A stretch of 64,000 nucleotides of DNA, taken from positions 496,001 to 560,000 of the forward strand of contig JAHQIY010000001.1 in NCBI GenBank assembly GCA_019054805.1. The letters run 5' to 3'. The notes beneath the pieces are model-generated. The model was not told the origin of the DNA, ran no database searches, and worked only from the letters and a program-made list of their open reading frames with translations. Made by a program: the position numbers and the translations under genes. The number at the start of each line of letters is the position of its first letter. Position 1 is the first letter of the stretch. Below, in pieces: positions 1 to 12,289 of this stretch. This stretch comes from Brachionus manjavacas. Its lineage: Eukaryota; Rotifera; Eurotatoria; Ploima; Brachionidae.

Positions 1-3000
1 AACCAAATTAAAAAAATTAGGACAGCTCATTTGGGGAGTTGTTAAGGTTAGCCCAGTTATTTCCTGTGTTATAACATCGTCACCAAAAAGACAACTTCCA
101 GTTGGTGCATTTTCTTTCTCACTACAAACGCCTAATTGACAGACTTTACCAGAGTCACACACAGTTCCATCAGCTGCGCCAGTTGTTCCCTCACACGTCG
201 ATGTAGTCGAATCTTTTCTACAAAAGAGAATTTGACATATTGACGGAGCATTAAACTAAAAAATAAGATAAAATGTTTTTTTTTTTTATAATCATTTTTC
301 AAATCATACTCTACAAAATGAGGCAGTAGGTCCGTGGATCATTTTGCACTGTTCATCTGGTGTAAGAAACTCGCCCGGAAGTTTGTCTTGGGTTAAATCA
401 TTTTCAGGCACTGATACAGGTGTATTTAGGAGACATTGAGCTGTTGATGTCACAGAACTAAAATTAAAATGTAAAAATAATTTGAAATAAGTTGAAATTA
501 AAATTTTGTTTTTGTTTTTACGTCAAAGATGGATTCAAAAGTAAATCCTTGAATTGTTCAATGGAACAAGAAGAGAATCTATTAAGATTTCCTCCAGATG
601 TAGATGCGGCCATTATGTATCTTTGAGTTTGAGTTGGAAAACATTGAGGATAAAAGTCGTCGTGAGCAGCACCCAAGTTGTGACCGATCTCGTGAGCGAT
701 TGTCTTTAGAGAAAAATTTTAAATTATTTTTTTTAAAGTATTTAAAATGTTTCATTATAAAATTTGTTAATTGTAAATTAAAATTATTTTAATTTATTTT
801 TTTTGGCCCATTGAATAAAGGAAGTGTTAATCATGAAAATAAAAATAATTTAAATGTTTCTGAGTCTTCCCTTTCAATGTCTTGCTTACATTTAAAGAGT
901 TAAAAAAATAAAAAACTAGAAATAGAAAAAAAAACTTTTTTCAACTAATTGTTTTAAGTTTTTGTAGAAGTAAGTAAATTATTTAAGTCTTAATGATTTG
1001 AAATACCAAAAGATTAATTGAAAACAAAACCAAAAAAGGCAACTTTAATAGACTTATTTTTCCTGTATTTTAAAATATTTTATTTTTGTCTTCTTTATTT
1101 AATTTAGTTTAGGTCTAAAAATTAATTTAATTCATTATTTTTAATTAAAGAAATTCTGTTTTCGGTCTACTTAATGCAATATTAAAAATAATAATAACTA
1201 ATATTTTGATTCGAAAAAAATATATTCAAAGCTTTTAATTGTCAATTAGACAATTTAGAAATTCAATTTTTCATAATTTCTTCCTACACTAATTTCTATG
1301 TAAATTGACACATCTATTAAAATTTTAAAAACCTTGACCATCTGATATTCTTATTTATTTTTTTTAAAATCTCTTTTACATTTTATTTACAATTTTTTTT
1401 TGTTGTATTCTAATTTTACTTTTAGATTTTTTTTTTTCTATCCGAAAAAGTTTAAGCTTAGTATTGATAATCAAGTAAAGAAAAGAAATTTAATTTAGAA
1501 CAGTAAGCAAAAAAACCTCTTCGTTCGGCAAACTAAAGTTTTAATGGGATTTATTTTGAAAAAAAAAAAGTTTAATACAAAAGCATTTCAATGATTAATT
1601 TAGATTTTTTGACTTCAAAACTGTGCAAAAATTTTTAAAATTCACAGCTGTTCATGAAACTAAATTATCTCTTTTTTTGAAAATATTTGTGAAAACCTTT
1701 AATCTAAAAAAATTAAACATGAAGGAAAAACTTTCGGATGCTTATTAAAAATAAAAGGAATAACTTCCCCTCGCATATTTCATGTGTAACTAATAAGACA
1801 ACAAAATCTAATTAAAACGACTTATTTTTATGAAATCTTTATCGACATTTACTTAAATATAGTAAATTTTTCATATCATTAGTAAAAATGATTCAGGAAA
1901 GAAATAAAAAATATTGAAGAACCAAATTTTTTATTTTAAGTTTCTTTTTTTTTATCTAAAGGTACTATAGCCCGACGCAAATAAACAAATTAATCATCAA
2001 TAAATATTTTATCAAATTTTTTTTAATTTTTTAAAAAAATTATTAATCTTTAAAGTCAAACCTCGCATCTTAACTGATTTTATTAGAATATTTATTCTCA
2101 AAAGTAATTCTAAAGAAAACTATGAAAAATTATGATAAAGAAGAACTACAATACAAACTAAATCAAAAGGCAAAATGAATTGTTATTTCTATTATGAACA
2201 TTTATTTAATTAAGGATAATTTTTAAAAAATCTTGACAAAATCTTTATTTTTATTAAAATCTTAATTTAGGCAGTCACCTCAGGGAGCTCAGAACGGTCA
2301 AAAAAACCTTATTTTCAGCCTGCATTCGAGATAAGTATTTCACTTAAAAAAGCTTAGTTGGTTCAGGGCTCAGGGCTGGGCAAATAATTATTTTTTTTTT
2401 GATTTTAAAAAATCCCTTTAACATTAGAAATATTTTAAAATTATGATTTAATTTTTCTCACAATTCTAAAATGCTTGATTTGGAAAGTGAATCCTAAAAT
2501 AGTTTTATTGAAAGAATGGACACTTAAGACACTCAAGGATAAAGATAAAGACCAAAAAGAAAGAAAAAGACGCCAAGTATTTTGTAGTTTACAAGTCTTT
2601 TAGGATATTTACATTTTTTTTTGAACTAAAAAGTAAAGTATTTTTAAAATTGAAAAAGTCTTTTATATTTAAAGAGTATTTATATTTATTTACGCTAAAA
2701 TTTTTTTTATAAAGATACGAGATATTTACAAAGGTGTAGTTAAATTAGTGATCTGTGGTGAGGATTTTTTTAAATATTTTTTTTGCTAAAGCAATAATTT
2801 AACAATAATAAAATTCTAAAATTAAATTACCAGTAAGTTAGAGAATCCTCCAAAGTCTTCATTTATTGAAAACTTTAGACTAGAACAAATAGCGCCAGGA
2901 CAATAGCCTGCTGTTCCTGCTCTAGCTGATATTGGTTGTGAAACATCATTCGAAAGCAGTTCCTTACTAAAAAAAAACAATTAGATTTTTTTTAAAAGAA

Positions 3001-5635
3001 AAATTTATCTACTTAAAAACTGCTGCAGCATGGTCAAACTCGAAAGAAAACTGCTTCGAATTGATATAGTTTGCAAAATTTTGAAGAGTTTTATCAGTTA
3101 CTAATGTTTGTTTGCCATTGTAAAATGGAAAATTTAAATCGCCACTAGCTTGTGTACTCAACCATTGTTCCTCTTGAGGATCCTGAATTAAATTAAAATT
3201 TAAATTTTTTTTTTTTTTTAAATCTTACTGTAATGATTAGAAAATTTGATAAAATAATATTTATTCTAAGATCTGGATCGTTTTTGAGCGATTCTTTGTA
3301 TCGCTGATCTACACCGTTGATCATGTGAGAATAGTAATGTCGCATCAATGCGAATACTTTTTGATTGTCTGTGGTAGCAGCCAGAGATTGAAACTTTTGC
3401 AAAACAGTTGTGTCCGTAACCAGCAGCAATTCAACATATAATTCAATCGGCTGTCCATTTACAGCTCGTTTTTCTCTGGACCTGGAACTAAAATTTCTAG
3501 TCAAATTCAATTCATCAAAAATAGGTGGCATGTTCATTTCTCTTTTTTGAATCACGTGTTGAATCCTCGAGTGATCGTTCAATTCTCGTTTCTTGCGTTC
3601 ATGGACTAAGATGTCCGGCAGTATATCCAACACCATATCGTCTTGAGAATGAATTGAAGCAATCTAAGGTTAAAAATTTAATTTGAGCCTTTTAGGATAT
3701 TTAAAAATTCTTTTCTAGAAAGTTTTAAATTAAATTTATTTAAACAAAATAATTGATTTCCAATAAATTGTTTCTTATCGATTATTTAATGTAAATTTTG
3801 TTAACTCATAATATAAAATATAAAGTTATTCCAAATATCAAGAAAAAGAAATTAGCCCGAGATCTAACCTCTTTTTCAGGATATTTACCGAATTCACCCA
3901 ATTAGCCCAATAAGAATTAAAAAAAGGATTTTTTGTTATTTTTAAAATCATAAATATTTAATATATTCTTTATTATTATTCTTTTAAATATACGCTACAA
4001 CACAACTTTTTAGAAAAAAATTGAAACGAATTTTTAACGAATTCAAAATAAATTTTATCTTTGATTTTTTTTGTTTAAAAAGATCTGTCTCGGAATGTTT
4101 TATAAATTTGAAGCTTGAGTAATGTTCAATTTTTTTTCAAAAAGATCTTCCATCGAATACTTTTTTTTTAACTTCTTTTTGCTTGTTCTGATTCATTTTT
4201 ATAATATATCGACGATTTTTGATAATACAGAATGAATATTTTTATCAAATAAAATCAAATTATTTTTGTAAAAACAGGAGAAACAAAATTTTAAATTTTT
4301 CATAAAAAATGACGTCATTGTGATCATTTTTGTCCTTTAAGTCTACTTATGTTAAATATTTTATTTTTAGGGGTAAATGGGTGGGATTTTTGGGTATTGA
4401 GGTGATACCTCATTAACCTCTTAACCCATAAAAAATAACAACATTAGACAACGGACCCATCGGCTTTCTTAAAATTAAGACCCACTGAAAATGATAAACT
4501 TGTTCCGTCATCGGATCAAAAATTGTCAAACAAAATTACTAATTTGAAAAATTCTACCGAATTAGCCGAAAAAAAACTTTGAATTAAAAAAAAAAGGTTT
4601 AAAATTTTTTTAAAAATATTTCATATATATATTTGGATTCCTCTCTTCAAGATCTACAAGAATATGTGGGTTGTTAAAAAAAAATAAAACGACTGATATA
4701 TTTCGGATTTTCAAATTACCTCACCGAATTTACATTAAATACATTTAGGCTGTGTCACCATAATAGAGAAAATGTTCAATTGTAAAAATCAATAAATTAA
4801 TCAAATAATTTTTTTCTGGTAAAACTAAAAAAATCTAGGAAATTTTTTTAAGCCTTGAAATGAGAAAATTTTATACAATCATTATTTAAAAATTTTTTGA
4901 AAAAAACTAAAAAATTAATTTAATGAAATTATTACCAAAATTCTGTTAATTATACTAAATTTACCGAAATTTTGTAATCATCTAATTAAAAATCAGGTAA
5001 ATTTAATAAAAACAATTTTGATTTCTGCCTGGTTTAAACTTTATTTTAAACTAATAAAATAGAATACAAAATTTTATTTTGTTAATTATTAAAACTTTAC
5101 GTTTTGAGAAATTCTCTGAAAAAGAAAGTTTGAACTTACCACTTGGTAGGGGTGTTGGTCATCTTGAGTGCGTATCAGTCTAGCATAGCCTTGTCCATCA
5201 TTCATTTCATAATCCTCACCGTCCTTAAAAATAATGTTTAATTTGAAAAAAAATAAAGTGTTTCTCTCTTGTTTATTTATTTATTTTCTTTACCCTTTTC
5301 AATCCATTATACTTGACTGGCTGCGAAGAGTTTGAATCAATGACATGGATGTCGGGAGAAGTCTTTAGATTAATCCGTCTTCTAGTAAATTTCCTAAGTC
5401 CAGACAATTCCTGGTACTTAAATGACAGGTTAAACCAGCTGGGAAATTGACCACTTTCATCGGGAATAATTATTTGGATATTTTCCAAAAATGAATTATC
5501 TGGTTGCGTAAGATCTAATAAAATTTTACAAAAAGAATCCGAAAAATAAATGTTAGTTTTACTTTGTTTTAAGTTCTGTGACAAAATTGTTTTCGAATTC
5601 AACAAAATAAAGTAAAATAAAAATATTAAATTCAT
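1..5635 (-). CDS. ADAMTS-like secreted zinc metalloprotease (3' end off the window)
   Basis: Eight exons are visible: 5635-5294, 5223-5140, 3663-3229, 3182-3013, 2966-2831, 703-522, 457-310 and 255 to beyond position 1. All junctions are GT-AG and keep frame. Exon 1 starts with a hydrophobic signal peptide (MNLIFLFYFILLN) followed by a prodomain. A basic R-E-K-R site at about residues 205-208 looks like a furin cleavage site just before the catalytic domain. The zinc site HEIGHNLGAAHD lies at about residues 393-404, and the methionine of YIMAAS sixteen residues later fits the Met-turn. After it comes a cysteine-rich disintegrin-like region containing LPGEF, ADGTVCDSG and KVCQLGVCS, the pattern of ADAMTS rather than classical ADAM proteins. 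The family cleaves extracellular matrix proteins. Thrombospondin repeats, needed for a firm ADAMTS assignment, would lie off the left edge. Confidence 0.88.
704..2830 (-). other. Long intron of the ADAMTS-like gene
   Basis: This is the 2.1 kb intron between the exon ending in SNLL and the zinc-site exon. It is AT-rich with long A and T runs. I see no reading frame, transposon domain or RNA gene in it. A less AT-rich patch near 2270-2370 is unexplained. Confidence 0.6.
3664..5139 (-). other. Long intron of the ADAMTS-like gene
   Basis: This 1.5 kb AT-rich intron separates prodomain exons 2 and 3. A short imperfect hairpin (stem around TGAGGT/ACCTCA) sits near 4395-4420 in an otherwise featureless stretch. 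Confidence 0.55.
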
Positions 5636-6224
5636 TTTGGTTTTTATTATTTTGTGAACAGAAAAAAAGCGTTTGAATTTATACGCAACCAGGACTTTAA
5701 TTTCGTGATGTTTTCTAAAAATTTCAGCTAATAAAATTAGCTGAATGAAATTCTTTAAAATTACTTAATAAAAGAAAAGGAGAAAATTTTAGTTGTCAAT
5801 CATTCTAAAGAGTAGAATTTTTTTTTGTATGAAAAATTTCGGTTTTTCAAAACACTTTTAGGGTTTGTTTCAAAAAATAAACAATAAATTCCTTCAATAA
5901 TAAATTAATAGCATGTTTTTGATTATTAATGGACGGTGATTAAATTTGTTTGATTTGAAGTTGTTTGTAGCTGTGCAATTCAGAAGTATTCCAATCAATA
6001 CGAAATTAGCTTTTAAGTGTTTCCTTTATTGCGATTAAAATTAAATTTTTTTAAAATGAATTCAAATGTTTTGATCATGATTCTGAAAAAGCATTTATTT
6101 TTCAAAACATTCTTGATTCAGGTATCTAGAGAGTTAACAAAAAAACCTTTTTTTAACAACTTTAATTTTATTTATGAAATTATATTGAAACAAAGTAATT
6201 AAAAAAAATCTGGGGGCAAAAATA
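5636..6224. other. Intergenic spacer between the ADAMTS-like and ERI genes
   Basis: About 590 bases separate the ADAMTS-like start codon from the ERI exonuclease stop codon; both genes are on the minus strand. It should contain the ADAMTS-like promoter. I see no clear core element and no other gene. Confidence 0.5.
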
Positions 6225-9200
6225 TCAAGTTTTCTCAAAAATAAATCCCCTTAGCGCCATTTCTTTAGCTATTTTGGCAATGTTTCTGCAATCGTCAATT
6301 CCGCTATGGTGTCGACCTTCCAAAGTTAAATCTAATGAAAAAATAAATAAAATTAATTAAATTTAACAAAATTTCTGTGTTACTCAGCATTTGAAGCATG
6401 GCTGGCATCCCTTTTGGAAAGTGACCGGTCAGTTCTGCAAACGATTTTTTAATATTAATCCAAGTTTTAAAGTAATTTGGGTATTTAATGTTGAAGAATT
6501 TACACTGGGATGGCAGCATAGTTTTCAAGTCCCAATCTCCACATGTTAAAAATAGGAAATTTACTGGATTACTCTCCGAATCAAGTTTCAGATCTTTTCC
6601 TGATTTAATCCATTTATCTACCATCTATTTTTTAAAATATTATGAATATAATTTTATTTTATTTCTTGTTTATTTACATCCAAACATTCGGTTATACTTG
6701 GTTTTCCATCAATCATCTCTTGTCTTATTCCAGTTAGCTAAATTTGAAAAATTTAATAGATTTTCGATTTTTTCATTTATTCAAAAGAACATATTTATTT
6801 TAAATAGAACAAAAATATCAAGATGGACAATAAAAATTAGGAATCAGTAAATTCAGAATGTTTGCCTCAAAACAAATCATGTCTTATTTTGGCGTTAATG
6901 GAGTTGGAAATTCCAAAAGATAATGATAATGAAGTCGAAGTGCATTTTAAAAATTAAAAAAATTTTAAAATTAATATATTGGTAAAAATCGCTTAAATGC
7001 ATTAATTTTTTGGAGTCTTTAAAATTCTTTAATTTTATAAAATTTCATTTGACTTAAAGATCTTAAAGATTTTGATAAAGATCTTCTTATTTTTGGAATC
7101 AAATTAATTAATAAGAAAAGTAAAAAAAATGAAGCCAGAAAATTCTAAATCATCATAAATCCAAAAATTTAATCTATTTGCAAAATGGATTTATTTTTGT
7201 CAGTAAAATTTTTTTAAATTAAAAAAAAGACAAAAAATAAAATTGAATACAAGCTTTTAATAGAAGAAATTTATCTTGTAAGCGTAGATAATTAAGAAAA
7301 ATACCTTGAAAAATCAAACAAAGCATTTCATGACTAGTTTTGTGACTTCTTTAGCTTTCATTTCTTCTTTTGACAACTATTTTAGTAAATTTTTTATATT
7401 GAAATATAATTCAAGGATTTAAATACTAGATCAAGTTTGAAAAGCTTAATTAGCTCGTCAACTGAGAATTTTTTACAGATTAATTGTCAAAAATCAAATT
7501 ATTGACCTTTCAATGATAGATATCTACCTCATAAATAAATAATCTATTCTTAATTAGAATATATTTTGAATACAATTACAAGTGTTAAGGCTTAATATCT
7601 TGGAGTAAAATTATTCTTACTATTAAATAAAAAAAGTAAAATTTTTTAAGCCAACTCCAATTATTTAAAAAATATAAAATTTAAATCAAGGGACCTGAAA
7701 TAAAAATCTAACAAAATGCCTTTGAGAAAAAATACCTTAAATCTTTTTACGATTAAAATTTAGAAAAACGAAGAAATTTAATAAACTTTTTTTTTATTTA
7801 ACACGGCGTAATTGGTGTTCACTGAATTAAATAATAAAGATACTAATAATAATAATATAGATGATGATGTGTTAATGCATTTTACAAAAACTTTCTTAAT
7901 TCTACGCAAAATGAAATAAATGTAGGTAAATTTTCAAAAAACTTTTGAACTAAAGGTAAAAAAATGATTAAGGGCTCATTTAAATAAGTTTTTAATGGTC
8001 TCTAACACTTAAATTACAAGAATTTTTTTAAAAGGCAAATTACAAGGTTAATTATATGTCATTTTTGACACCATTATAAATTTTGAATATAAAAAAATGG
8101 AAAAATTTTTTGATTATTTGAATTTTTCACCAAATGTACAATATTTGCATATGTGGTAGTTTATTCAATCACAAATTTTTCATGGAATGAATTAAGTAAA
8201 GTCACTATTTTTTCTTTTCACCGTTTATTCTTAATTAAAGAACAACTCTTCTCTTCTTCAAAAAAAGTGGGTTCATTCAATCTTACTTTCAATTTTATCA
8301 AAAAAGGTAGCTCAGGTCAATTTTTTCTTATTTTGATGACTTAATTTGTCCATTGTTTGACCAAAGTTTGAACTAATCTCAAAGAAGTAAAGTAATTGTC
8401 CGCTGTAATGCAATAACCATTGTTTCTATGGGACTCGATAAATTTATTAAGTTTATTTGCCAATATTTATTTAATAAAGCACAGTTATGTTGAAAAACAA
8501 CCTAAAAAATGTCAAAAATAACACCGTGGCAATTCGAGTGTTAAAATAAAGCATCAAAAATAGTATTATCTAAAAAAAAATTAGAGGACATGGGTCATTA
8601 ATATGTAAAAGTGTTTGAGATGGCTGCCAATACTCTCTTCTTTTTGAAAATGATTTGGCTGCTTTTTTTTAATTTCAATAAGAAAGGAAATCTTTAAAAC
8701 ATGATTAAAAGTACCTAAAAGATGTTGAACGATGGTTTTTCAAATGCAAAATGAAAATCTCTGCTGAAAAGTCATGTTACATGATCTTTGAGAAAAAAAA
8801 AAAATAAAGTTAAAATTAATCTTGACTTTAAAATTAATTGTAACAACTTAAATAATGAGGAAAAAGTTAAATTTTTAGGCATCACATTGGACTCAAAACT
8901 TACCTTTGGTCCAATGATAGATGAATTAAAAAAGCGCTGTATTTCAAGGCTTAATATAATAAAATATCTCTCAAAAATGAAAACCAAAAACATTGTGTAA
9001 TCTTTACAAATCCTTGAAAGGATCAATCTTGAATTATTCTTTTCCTTGTTTAAATTCATTGTTAGAGACTAATTACAAAAAAATACAAGTTATTCAAAAT
9101 TAAGCAGTTCGATCTATTTTGAAGCTGAAATATGATGCCCCTTCCAATATTATGCACCAGGACGCCTTCAATATCTCTCAAATCTCAAATCGACTTTTTG

Positions 9201-10596
9201 AGTTGAGTGAGAGATATGTCAGGACAGGACTGAGTCATTTTGTTCCATTGATCGTCAGACTGGTGGACGAATATAGAGAAGGTTCAGAATCAAGATATAT
9301 CCAAGTCCATTGTGTAATTGCTACCAAACAATTTCTTTCTTTCTCTTGAACTAGCAAACATTTTAACATGTATATCCTCTAGCTATTTCATCGTATTTAA
9401 TTTTTCTTTTATTACTTAGATTTATTTTTCCTTTTCTCTTTTTATTTTAATTATTTTATTTTTTTTCATATTCTGAAAGAGCATTAGCTCGGAACATATA
9501 AAGAAAAAATTAAAAATAAAGATGGCTTTTATTTGCTAATAAAGCTTGGAATAACATGATTTTAAAATTATAAATTATTAAATTCTATTAAAACAATCAA
9601 CTTACATCAGTGCAAAATTGAGTCAATTTTTTGTTGACTGTCGGCTCAACATACTGATGAAAAACACTATCTACTTCAAAATTCTTAGTATTCATTTTTA
9701 GAATGGGAAATTCGAGAATTTCCTTAAAAAAATATAAAAAAAAGCAATTCAAACAAAATTAAAATGAAAGAATGAAAAAAAAACGATTTTACTACGATTT
9801 AACTGATTAATTAAACTTTTGTTTTTAATGAAATCATAATTATTCAGGTGGATTAGACTAATGTTATTTACAAAGTGGTCTTGAGTGAACCAGTCTTGGT
9901 TGTGTGATACTCCGGTGTAGGAATCGATGGTGATGTTGGAGTAGAGAGTGCGATCGAGCAGGGTTTTTGACTTGAGCAAAAAGTGCTGTTTGTCAACACT
10001 GGAAAGTTTGGGACTTGTGACTATGAGGTTGTTTGGACCGATGCAGAATTTGTAGTGGCAAAAACTTGTGTTGAATAAACCAATCTTGTCCATCTCTACC
10101 TGGCTTACATTTAGTTTCATTTCCTTTAGTTTGTATTGTTTGACAAGTTGCTGGTGGTCCGGGTCCGATCCGTTGACCCATGTGTACACCAAATCTATTC
10201 TATGCGATTGAGGTGGACATTTGGGCTTGAAAAAATGGTACTTGAGAAGGTCTCGGACAGCTGCAGAGTGAATATGACTATTAGGAGAATTGAAATGCAT
10301 AAAAGAGTGAGGCCTTGTCTAGTTTGGATGAAATCAAGAAGTTTGCGTTTAAAATTTTATTCATTTTTTGTTAATTTTTGTTAAATTTTTTTAATTAATA
10401 TAAAACTTAAGTTAGTCTAAATTTGAAATTTTTCTAAAATTAAGACACCTTTGGATAGTCTCAAGGTAAAAATCGTTTTTTTTTCCTAATTTTAACTGGA
10501 AGGTCAACTTACTTGAGGATGAAGCTTGGTGTTTTTTTCACACGTTGCCTCGAAGTCAAGGACCAATATAAAGTCATATGGTTGTCTGCGTTCCAT
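6225..10596 (-). CDS. ERI-family 3'-5' exoribonuclease (DEDDh)
   Basis: Five exons join in frame: 10596-10513, 9722-9606, 6737-6678, 6624-6384 and 6331-6225, giving about 202 residues. The DEDDh exonuclease signature is complete: D14 and E16 in LVLDFEATC, EILEFP in exon 2, LTGIRQEMIDG in exon 3, the GDWDL aspartate in exon 4, and H plus D in RHHSGIDDCRN in exon 5. The GHFPKGMPAMLQML stretch is typical of ERI1/ERI2/ERI3. The protein has no SAP domain, so it resembles compact ERI3-like members. The family trims RNA 3' ends; ERI1 acts on histone mRNA, 5.8S rRNA and small RNAs. Which of these this member does cannot be told. Intron 1 (10512-9723) and intron 2 (9605-6738) are unusually long and carry foreign inserts. 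Start chosen at the ATG opening MERRQPYDF. Confidence 0.9.
6738..8139. other. Proximal part of ERI intron 2
   Basis: AT-rich intron sequence with no reading frame I trust. A short open stretch on either strand near 6850-6930 does not fit the exonuclease, whose true N-terminal exons lie at 9.6-10.6 kb. Confidence 0.45.
8140..8460 (-). mobile_element. Decayed piggyBac-type transposase fragment
   Basis: Minus-strand translation from about 8460 reads KFIESHRNNGYCITADNYF followed by TSLRLVQTLVKQ, then IRKN.PELP and EEEKSCSLIKNKR, with in-frame stops between. GY-x-x-x-ADNYFTS and RKN-x-x-LP are hallmarks of the piggyBac (DDE_Tnp_1_7) catalytic core, including its third acidic residue. No terminal repeats or TTAA borders were identified. 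It sits inside ERI intron 2 and is certainly non-functional. Confidence is high for the family, low for the ends. Confidence 0.72.
8788..9535 (+). mobile_element. LINE family A, 3' fragment (reverse transcriptase C-terminal part)
   Basis: The frame opening at 8788 contains VKFLGITLDSKLTF, the post-palm segment of LINE reverse transcriptases. From about 9119 a second frame reads LKLKYDAPSN and RLFELSERYVRTGLSHFVPL. The same segments occur on the minus strand at 30-31 kb, so this is a repeated family. The 3' end is marked by a conserved trailer, GAAAGAGCATTAGCTCGG, near 9474-9493, also found near 12573 (+), 12077 (-) and 29930 (-). It is 5'-truncated, has frame breaks, and lies in ERI intron 2. 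Confidence 0.8.
9765..10375 (-). pseudogene. GNPTAB-like (Stealth domain) N-terminal fragment, broken
   Basis: Minus-strand sequence encodes RIDLVYTWVNGSDPDHQQL, the first conserved block of N-acetylglucosamine-1-phosphotransferase alpha/beta, which tags lysosomal enzymes with mannose-6-phosphate. It continues through a Cys-containing spacer to DHFVNNISLIHLNNYDF and then stops matching near 9770. A positively charged, hydrophobic segment (LLCISILLIVIFTLQL), the expected type II membrane anchor, lies just upstream at about 10370-10300 but in a different frame, so a frameshift separates anchor and domain. The remaining Stealth blocks and the rest of the roughly 1,200-residue protein are absent. 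It lies wholly within ERI intron 1 on the same strand. Best read as a partial gene copy. Confidence 0.72.
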
Positions 10597-11393
10597 TTTT
10601 GATTTTAAAACTTTTCTCGTAATTAAATTTTGCCTTATTTTGTAATTTAAAGTAAAATTTCGCAACAGCACCATTTTTTTTGAAATTTATGAAAAATTTG
10701 TGAGTTTGATCACTTTCACGCTGTTTTTTAATTGAATTTAACTTCTTTCAAGCTCAAATCTAGTAAGATTTCTCAGATTTGTATTTTATTTCTTGATTTT
10801 TCAGTGATTTTAGCTTTTTGAAATTTATAATTTTTCATGATAATTAATTTTGAAAATTTGAAATTTATAGTATGTTCTTGACACTTTTACTAAGAAAATC
10901 ACTTTCACTTCAGAATTTTGCCATAATTTCTCTGAACGAAACAAAATTAGTTGATTCTATTCCTCATTTTGTTTCAAATGAACCTAAATAATTAGAAAAA
11001 GCCTGATGAAGACAAATTTTCACTACCTGAGGAGAATGAAACATTATTAAATGGTTTAGAGATAGATCAAGCTGATTGATACAAGAAAACAGTGGCAACA
11101 AAGGCTCTGAAGAAACTTTTAATAAATCTCCAGATCCAAAGGGCCGTATTTGTAGGAAACTAATTTTTTGAAAAATAGTTCGTCTTATTAATCCGGTCAT
11201 TTCTATAAAGAAGAAAAAGAAGCAACAAAAAAGTATTGAAAGGAGACAAATTAGTTCTTAAAATCGAAAATAACTTAAAGAGATATTCTGTCAAATAAAA
11301 AAATTCTAACAAGATAAACTTTTCATTATCAAAATTCTAAATATAGTAATATTTTCAAAGTATTAAAACAACAAAAATTACATACTAAAATTC
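10597..11393. other. Spacer upstream of the ERI gene
   Basis: AT-rich flank that should hold the ERI promoter. At about 10965-11200 a less AT-rich patch has an open 78-codon minus frame and a plus frame beginning KPDEDKFSLPEENETLLNG; neither is recognisable, and it may be decayed coding sequence. Confidence 0.4.
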
Positions 11394-11806
11394 GGCGAAT
11401 TGAAGTTTATGATCAAATGTAAATTTCAAATCAAAAATTTTAGTTTTTGGATTTAAAAATTGTTTTTTTTTTCAATTATTTAAATATTTAATTAAGTAGA
11501 AAATTATTTGATTTTTTATCCAAAGTAAAATCAAATCTAAATCAATATTTTGAAATTTTGCAATACAAAATTTAACTTTGTTTCGCTGTATTTAAATTAA
11601 TATTAAAATATCATTTGAAGCCATAATTTGGATGCTTCAATGTGGATTTTAAATTTCTCTTTAAATTTTTTCAATTTTAATTAAGATAATAAACATTTTG
11701 TGTTTAATATAAAAATATTTTAAGAGAGGCTTTTTCCTCATTTTTGTTATGATTTTAATCTATTAAGTTTTGATCATGTGATCATAATCATGAACTTCAA
11801 GTTTCC
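11394..11806 (+). mobile_element. MITE copy 1 (GATCATGATC family)
   Basis: The left end reads GGCGAATTGAAGTTTATGAT and the right end is the inverted form, ending in GAACTTCAAGTTTCC after GATCATGTGATCATAATCAT. The internal part (about 11510-11660) matches the minus strand at 56245-55990 closely. It has no coding capacity. The flanking eight bases (TAAAATTC and TAAGTTTT) are only partly alike, so the target duplication has decayed or the ends are slightly off. Confidence 0.6.
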
Positions 11807-12059
11807 TAAGTTTTGAGTTTTTCTTGCAGTTTCAACTTAAAATATTGAATTAATATATAATTAAAATCCGAGATCTCTTTACGAAAATGATTAATCAAAA
11901 ATATGCACATATTTTTATTTTAAATTTTTTTAAAAAGGTTTAAGTTTTTTATTTTTTAAATAACAACAAATTAAATAAAATAACAATTTAGAAAAAAAAC
12001 ACTAATTTTCCAAAAGTTTCCTGAACTAGATATTTTAAAAGCTTATCATTAAAATTTAT

Positions 12060-12240
12060 ATTTTTTTTGTTTCGAGCTAATGGTCCTTCGTATTAATTAA
12101 AAATGAAAATGAAAAAATTTAAATTTTAAAAATTATAAAATATAAATTGTAATAAGTAATGACAGGTTTTACATGGTTAAATGTTGATAGTTTCTAAAAA
12201 AATATGAGGAAATGTAAAGGTAGCAATTTTTTACTTTTTA
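12060..12240 (-). mobile_element. LINE family A, 3' trailer fragment
   Basis: The minus strand reads AATTGCTACCTTTAC, then a T-rich trailer, then ACGAAGGACCATTAGCTCG at about 12085-12066. This matches the trailer of the copies at 9.5 kb and 29.9 kb. Only non-coding 3' sequence remains. Confidence 0.6.
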
Positions 12241-12289
12241 TCCTCAAAAAATAATTTTATTTTTAACGATTTAATTTTTTATTCTCTCT

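Noticed and set aside
6845-6935. Candidate N-terminal ERI exon close to exon 3
   Set aside because: EFP- and FEA-like words occur in the wrong order with a stop between. The true exons with LDFEATC and EILEFP are at 10513-10596 and 9606-9722.
11005-11050. CTGATGA...GAAAC as a hammerhead ribozyme
   Set aside because: The intervening sequence does not form a convincing stem II and the stretch looks coding-derived.
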